Shown here: piece by piece, positions 1-6,282 of the stretch
Position numbering within the stretch: position 1 is the stretch's first letter
Layout of the letters: every line of letters starts with the position of its first letter
From: JAGTRP01 sp035655235
GTDB taxonomy: Bacteria > Pseudomonadota > Gammaproteobacteria > Burkholderiales > Rhodocyclaceae
NCBI GenBank assembly: GCA_035655235.1
Contig: DASRUX010000217.1
Coordinates: 1-10,074 of the forward strand
Length of the DNA: 10,074 nucleotides
Direction of reading: 5' to 3'
Made by a program: the position numbers and the translations under genes
The notes under the pieces: generated by a model
What the model was told of the DNA's origin: nothing
The model's database searches: none
Seen by the model: the letters and a program-made list of their open reading frames with translations, nothing else

Positions 1-639
1 TGGTTCGCCGGCTGGGAGGACATCCTGGAGAGCCACCGGGGCCACGACCCCGGCGCCCTGGCTCTGGCCCGGGACTTGGCCGCCGCCCTGGGGGCGCCCC
101 TGGTGGCCGCCACCGTCAGCCGGCTGGTGGTGGAGCTCAACCGCTCCCTGGGGCACCGCCAGCTCCTCTCCGACGCCCTGAAAGACGCCCCCCGGGAGGT
201 GCGGGACAAAATCATCGCCCGCCATTACCTTCCCTACCGGCGGCGGGCCGAGGGGCTGGTGGCCGAGGCCGTCGGCCGGGGGCAGCGGGTGATCCATATC
301 TCCAGCCACAGCTTCACCCCCGTCCTGGCGGGCAAGGTGCGCAACGCCGACATCGGCCTCCTCTACGATCCCGCCCGCCCCGGGGAAGTGGCCCTGTGCG
401 ATGCCTGGCAGCAGGCACTCTCTGCCCGGTCGCCCCGGTTCAAGGTCCGCCGCAACTACCCCTACGCCGGCAAGTCGGACGGCTTCTGTACCGGGCTGCG
501 GCGCCTGTTCCGGCCGGAGGATTACGTCGGGGTGGAACTGGAAATCAACCAGAAACACTTCCTCGCCCGGGGGCGTTCCTGGCGGGAGGTGCGGGAGGCG
601 GTGATAGCCTCCCTGGCGGGCATCCTTGGCCCCGGCTAA
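1..639 (+). CDS. N-formylglutamate amidohydrolase family protein, 5' end cut off by the window
   Basis: The frame is open from base 1 and ends with TAA at 637-639, giving 212 visible residues. The start codon lies upstream, and a TTG at 76 is only an internal codon. Family hallmarks are HRGHDPGA (visible residues 12-19), SRLVVELNRS (40-49), IHISSHSFTP (98-107), DIGLLYDPAR (117-126), NYPYAG (152-157) and GVELEINQ (177-184). These match the FGase family (Pfam PF05013), zinc-dependent hydrolases that release formate from N-formylglutamate in histidine breakdown. Many members are uncharacterised and have no hut genes nearby; none are seen here, so the substrate is uncertain. Probably only a few dozen N-terminal residues are missing, including the expected early EHGG-type segment. 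The stop codon overlaps the stop of the convergent kup gene by 4 bp. Confidence 0.85.
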   Translation, partial: WFAGWEDILESHRGHDPGALALARDLAAALGAPLVAATVSRLVVELNRSLGHRQLLSDALKDAPREVRDKIIARHYLPYRRRAEGLVAEAVGRGQRVIHISSHSFTPVLAGKVRNADIGLLYDPARPGEVALCDAWQQALSARSPRFKVRRNYPYAGKSDGFCTGLRRLFRPEDYVGVELEINQKHFLARGRSWREVREAVIASLAGILGPG

Positions 640-2510
640 AGGACGACCTGGGCGCCCAACTCCACCACCCGGTTGGGGGGCAGCTTGAAGTAGGTGGCGG
701 CGCTGCCGGCGTTACGGAACATGGCGACGAAAAGCTTCTGCCGCCAGAAAGCCATTTCGGAGCGCAGCTTGGGTATCAGGGTTTCCCGGCCCAGGAAGAA
801 GGAGGCGTCCATCAGGTCGATGTCCAGGCCGGCCTCCTTGCACATTTCCAAGGCGGCGGGGATGTCGGGCTCCTCCTTGAAACCGTACTGGACGATCACC
901 CGCCAGACCTCGTTGCCCAGGGCCTTCACCTCCACCCGGTCGATGTCCGGCACGGAGGGCACGTCGAACACCTGCACCGAGACGAGGACGATGCGTTCGT
1001 GCAGGCACTTGTAGTGCTTGAGGCTGTGGAGCAGGGAATGGGGCGTCACGTCCGGGGAGGGGGTGAGGAAGACGGCGGTGCCCGGCACCTTGGGCACTTC
1101 GTCGCCGCCGATGCCGACCACGAAATCGCCGATGGGCAGGTAATTCTCGGACAGGCGGGAAACCAGCAAGCGCCGTCCCCGCTTCCAGGTGGTCATGACG
1201 GTGAATACCACCAAGCCCAGGGCCAGGGGGAACCAGCCGCCCTGGTGGAGCTTGGTGAGGTTGGAGGTGAAGTAGGCCAGGTCCACCGCCAGGAAGAAGC
1301 CCACCACGCCGATGGAGAGGGGCAGGCTCCAGCGCCAGAAATTGCGCACCACAACGAAGCTCAGCAGGGTGGTGATGACCATGGTGCCGGTCACCGCGAT
1401 GCCGTAGGCCGCCGCCAGCTTGGTGGAGGAACCGAAGCCCACCACCAGCACCGCCACCGCCACCATCAGCGCCCAGTTGATGCCGGGCAGGTAGATCTGG
1501 CCGATCTCCTGCTGGGAGGTGTGCTGGATTTCGAAACGGGGCACGTAGCCCAGCTGGATGGCCTGCTGGGTCATGGAATAGGCGCCGGAAATGACCGCCT
1601 GGGAGGCGATCACCGTGGCGATGGTGGACAGCCCCACCATGGGATAGAGGGCCCAGATGGGGGCCATCAGGTAGAAGGGATTCTCGATGGCCTCGGGGCG
1701 GGCGAGGAGCAGGGCTCCCTGGCCGAAGTAATTGAGCACCAGCCCCGGCAGGACGATCCCGAACCAGGCGTACTGGACCGGCTTGCGGCCGAAGTGGCCC
1801 ATGTCGGCGTAGAGGGCCTCGCCCCCGGTCAGGGCCAGGACCGCGGCGCCCAGGGAGAAGAAGGCATGGACCGGGTCATCCAGGAAGAAGAACAGGGCAT
1901 GGCGGGGATCGAGGCCGGCGAGGACCACCGGATGCTCCACGATCTGCACCACCCCCAGGACACCCAGGGTCAAGAACCAGACCACGATCACCGGCCCGAA
2001 CAGCCCGCCCACCCGGGCGGTGCCGTGTTTCTGGACGACGAACAGCCCGGCCAGGACGGCGAGCGAAATGGGCACGATGTAGGGTTTGAAGGCCGGGGTC
2101 GCCACCTCCAGGCCCTCCACGGCGGAGAGCACCGAGATGGCCGGGGTGAGGACGCTGTCCCCATAGAACAGGGCCGCCCCGAAGAGGCCCAGAAGCATGA
2201 GGAAGGACGCCAGCCCCGGGCGCTTGTCCAGGCCCCGCAGCACCAGGGCCATGAGGGCCATGATGCCGCCTTCCCCCTTGTTGTCGGCCCGCATGATGAA
2301 GAGCACGTACTTGACCGAAATAACCACGATCAGGGACCAGAAGATCACCGACAGCATGCCCAGGATATTGTCCGGGGTGATGGGCACCGGGTAGTGCTCG
2401 CCGCCGAAGATTTCCTTCATGGTGTAGAGGGGGCTGGTGCCGATGTCGCCGTACACCACCCCGAGGGCGGCCAGGGCCAGGGCCGCAGTGCGGCCTTTCT
2501 TGTGTTCCAT
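636..2510 (-). CDS. kup: Kup-type low-affinity potassium transporter
   Basis: The 624-residue product is almost exactly the usual Kup length (about 620). It is an inner-membrane K+/H+ symporter of the KUP/HAK/KT family. Diagnostic motifs are GDIGTSPLYT (residues 21-30, with the conserved Asp22), YGDSVLTPAISVLSAVEGLEV split over 116-136, GGEALYADMGHFG (229-241), and DLAYFTSNLTKLHQGGWFP spanning 410-428. About twelve hydrophobic segments fill residues 10-440, followed by a soluble C-terminal domain of about 180 residues, as in the family. The ATG at 2510-2508 is preceded by GGAG with a 9-nt spacer. The gene starts 15 bp after the stop of the KdpE-like regulator, so it is almost certainly the last gene of an operon with the two-component system. 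This suggests Kup is the regulated output, which is unusual because Kup is often treated as constitutive. Confidence 0.97.
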   Translation of the reverse strand: MEHKKGRTAALALAALGVVYGDIGTSPLYTMKEIFGGEHYPVPITPDNILGMLSVIFWSLIVVISVKYVLFIMRADNKGEGGIMALMALVLRGLDKRPGLASFLMLLGLFGAALFYGDSVLTPAISVLSAVEGLEVATPAFKPYIVPISLAVLAGLFVVQKHGTARVGGLFGPVIVVWFLTLGVLGVVQIVEHPVVLAGLDPRHALFFFLDDPVHAFFSLGAAVLALTGGEALYADMGHFGRKPVQYAWFGIVLPGLVLNYFGQGALLLARPEAIENPFYLMAPIWALYPMVGLSTIATVIASQAVISGAYSMTQQAIQLGYVPRFEIQHTSQQEIGQIYLPGINWALMVAVAVLVVGFGSSTKLAAAYGIAVTGTMVITTLLSFVVVRNFWRWSLPLSIGVVGFFLAVDLAYFTSNLTKLHQGGWFPLALGLVVFTVMTTWKRGRRLLVSRLSENYLPIGDFVVGIGGDEVPKVPGTAVFLTPSPDVTPHSLLHSLKHYKCLHERIVLVSVQVFDVPSVPDIDRVEVKALGNEVWRVIVQYGFKEEPDIPAALEMCKEAGLDIDLMDASFFLGRETLIPKLRSEMAFWRQKLFVAMFRNAGSAATYFKLPPNRVVELGAQVVL

Positions 2511-2525
2511 TTTGGTTGACTCCGC

Positions 2526-3212
2526 TTAGGGCTGGAACCGGTAGCCGACGCCGGTTTCGGTCAGGAAATGGGCGGGCTGGGCCGGATCGGCCTCCAGCTT
2601 CTGACGCAGGTGGCTCATGTAGATGCGCAGGTAGTGGCCGCTTTCGCCATGGTTCGGCCCCCACACCTCCCGCATCAGGCTCCTGTGGGTCATCACCTTG
2701 CCCCCGTTGGCGGCCAGGACGCTGAGCAGGCGGTATTCGATGGGGGTGAGGTGGACCGGTTCGCCGTCCCGGTGGACCGTGCGCCGGGAGAAATCCACCT
2801 CCACGCCGCCGAAGGCGAGTCGCGGCGAGGCCTCCTGGCCCTTCATCCGACGCCGCTGCAGGGCTCGCACCCGGGCGGCCAGTTCGCCCACCCCGAAGGG
2901 CTTGGTCAGGTAGTCGTCGGCCCCGGCGTCCAGGGCATCGATCTTGTCCTGCTCGTCGCTGCGGGCGGACAGGATGAGCACCGGCGCCTCCGACCAGCTG
3001 CGGAAATCCCGGATCAGGTCGACGCCGTCCATGTCGGGCAGGCCCAGGTCCACGATCAGGAGGTCGGGCTTGCGGGTGCCCGCCTCGATCAGGCCCCGCT
3101 GGCCGTTCTCCGCCTCGAACACCCGGCTCCCTTCCGCCTCCAGGGCGGCCCGGACGAAGCGGCGAATCTGGGGCTCGTCCTCGATGAGCAGCACGTTCAT
3201 TTCGGTGGTCAC
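2526..3212 (-). CDS. kdpE: KdpE-like OmpR-family response regulator
   Basis: The 228-residue product has a receiver domain (about residues 5-118) and a winged-helix DNA-binding domain (about 133-228). In the receiver, the acidic pair is E11/D12, the phospho-acceptor is D55 in LLIVDLGLPDMDG, the switch Thr/Ser position is S82 in LILSARSDEQDK, and the conserved Lys is K104 in YLTKPFG. Winged-helix signatures are HLTPIEYRLL, REVWGP, YLRIYMSHLRQKLE and ETGVGYRF, which together are very KdpE-like. I chose the GTG start at 3212-3210 because it overlaps the kinase stop as GTGA and has AGGAGG 10 nt upstream. The ATG at 3200-3198 would give 224 residues but has no Shine-Dalgarno sequence at a normal distance. 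It should be phosphorylated by the upstream kinase and probably controls its own operon, including kup. Assignment to kdpE rather than another OmpR regulator rests on the partner and the sequence style. Confidence 0.92.
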   Translation of the reverse strand: MTTEMNVLLIEDEPQIRRFVRAALEAEGSRVFEAENGQRGLIEAGTRKPDLLIVDLGLPDMDGVDLIRDFRSWSEAPVLILSARSDEQDKIDALDAGADDYLTKPFGVGELAARVRALQRRRMKGQEASPRLAFGGVEVDFSRRTVHRDGEPVHLTPIEYRLLSVLAANGGKVMTHRSLMREVWGPNHGESGHYLRIYMSHLRQKLEADPAQPAHFLTETGVGYRFQP

Positions 3213-4720
3213 GGCTTGTCGTCCTCCTGAAGGTCGGCGGGTTCGGCCTCGATGGCGGGGGGCGTCCCCAGGGGCAGGCGGAAGCTCACGCAGGCGCCGC
3301 CCTCCGGCCGGTCGGCGGCGGCGATGGTGCCGCCGTGGGCTTCGATGATGGCCTTGGCGATGGCCAGCCCCAGGCCGACCCCCGGCGTGGCCGATTCCGC
3401 CTGGCCCCGCTCGAACATGCCGAACACCCGTTCCGCCTGGCCGGGGGGAAAGCCCTTGCCCTGGTCGCAGACGGAGACGCCGGCCCGGTCGCCCTCCACG
3501 AAGGCGCGGATGTCGATGGGGCTGCCGGGGGGCGAATACTTGGCGGCATTCTCCAGGAGGTTGCACACCACCCGCTCCAGCAGCACCGCGTCGAATTCCA
3601 CCAGGGGCAGGTCCGGCGGCAGGGCGACCCGGATGGGCCGGTCCGCCAGGGTGGGCTTGAGGAGATTGAGGCTGGCGCTGATCACGTCCTCGAACAGCTG
3701 CCATTCCCGCCGCAGCTGCACCTTGCCGGCCTGGAGCCGGGCCATGTCCAGGAGATTGCCCAGCAGGTTGCCCATGGCCCGGGCCTGGTCCCGGAGGGCG
3801 GCGGCGGTACTGCGGGTGGCCTCGGTGGTGCCTTCCCGGGTCAGGGCCAGGGAATCGGCCATGCCCACCAGGGCGGTCAGGGGGGTGCGCAGGTCGTGGG
3901 AGAGGGCGGAGAGGACGGAGCTGCGCAGGCGCTCGGCGGTGATCTCGATCTGACTCTCCTGGGCCACGTCCACGTAATGGAGGCGCTCCACGGTGAGGGC
4001 CACCAGGGAGGCGACGGTGCCGAGGCGCTGGCGTTCCCGGGCGAGGTTGGCGGGGTCCTGGGCGGAAACGACCATGACCCCCCGCACCCGCATCGGCCCC
4101 TTGAGGGGCAGGACCAGGCGGGAGAGGTCGCCGGGGTCGTCCATCTCCACTGCATCCCCTTGGACCACAGCCATCAGGGCCAGGCGTTGGGGCAGGGCGG
4201 CGGTGGCCAGGAAGGGCAGGTTGCCGGCTTCGTCGATGAGATGGAGCTCCGCCTGGATACCCATCCCCTTCAGGTAATTGCCCAGGGCTTCTTCCAGCTG
4301 TTCCCGACCGGCGGCGCCGGCCAGTTCCCGGGCCAGTTCGTACAGGCCCTGGGCTTGCCTTTCCTGCTCCCGGGCGACCTCGGCCTGGCGCTGGAGCCCG
4401 GCGGTCAGGGCGGCCGTCACCAGCCCGACGGCCAGCATGACGGCGAAGGTGACCAGGTACTGCACGTCGCTGACGGCCAGGGAAAAGCGGGGCGGCACGA
4501 AGAGCACGTCGAAGAGGACCACGGAGAGGAAGGACGCCATCACTGCCGGCCCCCGGCCCAGCCAGCGGGCCACCAGGAATACCGTGAGCAGGAAGAGCAT
4601 CACGATATTCACCAGGTCGAGGAATGGCCGCAGCGGCGTGGCGAGCCCGGCCGTCAGCAGGCAGGCGGCTGCTGCCCACAGGTAGGCGGTTGCTGGGTTT
4701 CGTTGAGGGCTAGCGACCAT
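3209..4720 (-). CDS. Short KdpD-like sensor histidine kinase lacking the N-terminal KdpD/Usp domains
   Basis: The 503-residue membrane kinase corresponds to the C-terminal part of KdpD, which is normally about 890 residues. It opens directly with four closely spaced membrane segments (roughly residues 13-30, 36-52, 59-76 and 86-108), the DUF4118-type KdpD membrane module. A charged coiled region and a GAF-like segment (about 125-245) follow. The dimerisation/phospho-acceptor helix has SALSHDLRTPLT with His275. The HATPase domain shows the N box NLLENAAKY (387-395), the G1 box DQGKGFP (419-425) and the G2 box GVGLGLAIAKA (447-457). The ATG at 4720-4718 follows AGGAGG with a 6-nt spacer. The missing Walker/Usp input domains cannot be hidden upstream by a frameshift, because 4886-6262 is occupied by plus-strand genes. 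The first gene of the operon, it should sense potassium or ionic stress through its membrane part and phosphorylate the KdpE-like regulator. Confidence 0.93.
   Translation of the reverse strand: MVASPQRNPATAYLWAAAACLLTAGLATPLRPFLDLVNIVMLFLLTVFLVARWLGRGPAVMASFLSVVLFDVLFVPPRFSLAVSDVQYLVTFAVMLAVGLVTAALTAGLQRQAEVAREQERQAQGLYELARELAGAAGREQLEEALGNYLKGMGIQAELHLIDEAGNLPFLATAALPQRLALMAVVQGDAVEMDDPGDLSRLVLPLKGPMRVRGVMVVSAQDPANLARERQRLGTVASLVALTVERLHYVDVAQESQIEITAERLRSSVLSALSHDLRTPLTALVGMADSLALTREGTTEATRSTAAALRDQARAMGNLLGNLLDMARLQAGKVQLRREWQLFEDVISASLNLLKPTLADRPIRVALPPDLPLVEFDAVLLERVVCNLLENAAKYSPPGSPIDIRAFVEGDRAGVSVCDQGKGFPPGQAERVFGMFERGQAESATPGVGLGLAIAKAIIEAHGGTIAAADRPEGGACVSFRLPLGTPPAIEAEPADLQEDDKP
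3223..3228 (-). promoter_or_regulatory. Shine-Dalgarno AGGAGG that decides the GTG start of the KdpE-like gene
   Basis: AGGAGG reads on the minus strand 10 nt before the GTG at 3212-3210 and 22 nt before the alternative ATG at 3200-3198. The spacing supports the GTG start, and with it a 4-bp GTGA overlap with the kinase stop codon, the usual arrangement for translational coupling of a kinase and its regulator. Confidence 0.7.
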
Positions 4721-4786
4721 TTTCGGCCTCCTTTTCCATAAGCGTAGGCTAAGGGAGGCCGCGAAAAAATGGCGTAGAGATGTAAA

Positions 4787-4810
4787 GGCGCCGTGTAAAT
4801 AAGTTGTAAA
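4787..4810 (-). promoter_or_regulatory. Candidate KdpE-type operator with TTTACA repeats
   Basis: On the minus strand TTTACA begins at 4810, at 4799 and again at 4786, at intervals of 11 and 13 nt, about one helical turn apart, as expected for direct-repeat sites of OmpR-family regulators. The 24-bp stretch 4810-4787 matches the E. coli kdpF-promoter KdpE site, as I remember it, at 18 of 24 positions, including the TTTACAC core and the GCC end. It lies 67-90 nt before the kinase start, so autoregulation is the natural reading. It is also just upstream of the divergent crotonase promoter region. No convincing sigma-70 boxes for the minus-strand operon could be picked out. Binding is inferred, not shown. 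Confidence 0.5.
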
Positions 4811-4820
4811 CGCCGCCGGC

Positions 4821-4850
4821 TTGCCCGCCGCCGCCGGAAGGCGTTATCGT
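4821..4850 (+). promoter_or_regulatory. Weak candidate sigma-70 promoter for the crotonase-family gene
   Basis: TTGCCC (4821-4826) and TATCGT (4845-4850) are 18 nt apart and would place the transcript start near 4857, giving a leader of about 29 nt before the ATG at 4886. Each box matches the consensus at only about four of six positions, so this is tentative. Confidence 0.25.
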
Positions 4851-4885
4851 CCCGAATCCAACAACAACACTCCGGGAGACAAAAC

Positions 4886-5662
<777 letters not shown>

Positions 5663-5670
5663 CCCCCTGA

Positions 5671-5695
5671 CCCGCGGCACGCCGCTTGCTGCGGG
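5671..5695 (+). other. Hairpin in the crotonase-membrane protein gap, overlapping the probable ribosome binding site
   Basis: CCCGCGGCA (5671-5679) can pair with TGCTGCGGG (5687-5695) as nine pairs including one G-U wobble, with the 7-nt loop CGCCGCT. No T-run follows, so it is a poor terminator. Its 3' arm covers the only purine-rich stretch before the ATG at 5702, so it could limit translation of the membrane-protein gene. This is a prediction by eye only. Confidence 0.3.
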
Positions 5696-5701
5696 GCGGG
5701 G

Positions 5702-6262
5702 ATGGATGCCACCTCCGCCGCCCTGCAGCACACTCTGCTCTACGTCCTGGTTCCTTTGTGGTTCCTGGTCGGCTTTGCCGACTACCTGTGCCACCGGGTC
5801 CAGCACATCGAGCGCAGCGCCGGCCTCAAGGAGGCGGCGATCCATCTCCTCCTCATCACCGAGCTGGGCTTCGGCTTCCTGGCGGCCCTGCTGCTGGAGA
5901 TCAATGCCGGCGCCCTCGCCGTGCTCATCGGCATCCTGCTGTTGCACGAGCTGACGGCCTGGTGGGACCTGGCCTATGCCGCTTCACGCCGGCGTATCCC
6001 GGTCCCGGAGCAGTGGGTCCATGGCCTCCAGGAATCCCTGCCCTGGGTCGGGCTGGCGGGGCTGATGGTGTTGCACCCCGACCAGTCCCTGGCCCTCATC
6101 GGCCTCGGCAATGCCGCCCCGGACTGGACCCTCAACCCCCGGCCGCCGCCCCTGCCGCCGAAAGTGCTGGGTGGCTTCGCCCTGGCCGGTCTGCTGCTGG
6201 TGGTGCTCCCCTTCGTGGCCGAGTTCCGGCGTAGCCGGAGCAACCGGAGCATCCTGCGCTGA
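5702..6262 (+). CDS. Conserved-looking small membrane protein of unknown function, rich in His/Glu/Asp
   Basis: I do not recognise a named family for this 186-residue product. Hydrophobic segments lie near residues 10-29, 46-67, 69-88, 112-125 and 156-173, suggesting four or five membrane spans and a basic C-terminal tail (RRSRSNRSILR, 176-186). Polar residues that are unusual in or beside membrane helices are D27, H31, H35, E37, E44, H48, E54, H82, E83, D89, H107 and E111. The groupings HRVQH (31-35), LLHELTAWWD (80-89) and EQWVHGLQE (103-111) look like possible metal or haem ligands, as in integral-membrane di-iron or haem proteins; this is inference. The chosen ATG at 5702 has only a GC-rich, G-heavy sequence before it instead of a clear Shine-Dalgarno. 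It lies 39 bp after the crotonase gene on the same strand, so a shared role with an acyl-CoA or lipid substrate is possible. Confidence 0.75.
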   Translation: MDATSAALQHTLLYVLVPLWFLVGFADYLCHRVQHIERSAGLKEAAIHLLLITELGFGFLAALLLEINAGALAVLIGILLLHELTAWWDLAYAASRRRIPVPEQWVHGLQESLPWVGLAGLMVLHPDQSLALIGLGNAAPDWTLNPRPPPLPPKVLGGFALAGLLLVVLPFVAEFRRSRSNRSILR

Positions 6263-6281
6263 AGGGGAAGCCCTGAAGCGC
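6256..6281. terminator. Candidate bidirectional hairpin terminator between convergent genes
   Basis: GCGCT-GA-AGGG (6256-6266) faces CCCT-GA-AGCGC (6271-6281) around the tetraloop GAAG. The stem has five and four Watson-Crick pairs separated by a symmetrical GA/GA internal loop. It sits exactly between the membrane-protein stop at 6260-6262 and the chemotaxis-receptor stop at 6285-6283. Neither side has a strong T-run, so intrinsic termination is not certain. Confidence 0.4.
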
Positions 6282-6282
6282 C

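Noticed and set aside
624..642. Possible terminator stem over the amidohydrolase/kup stop codons
   Set aside because: It has only about seven pairs with a bulge and a wobble, and no T-run on either side; too weak to list as a feature.
396..2519. Plus-strand open frame of 707 codons opposite kup
   Set aside because: It is antisense to a clear Kup gene, rich in Gly/His/Asp/Gln with no recognisable domain, and typical of the low stop frequency opposite GC-rich genes.
2526..4679. Minus-strand 717-codon frame that reads through the kinase region into the regulator
   Set aside because: Its first 480 or so codons are the kinase gene in the wrong frame; only the last 228 encode the regulator. It is not a fusion protein.
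4741..4786. Sigma-70 boxes for the kinase-regulator-kup operon
   Set aside because: TTTACA at 4786-4781 could be a -35 box, but no acceptable -10 lies 16-18 nt downstream; TACGCT at 4748-4743 has no matching -35.
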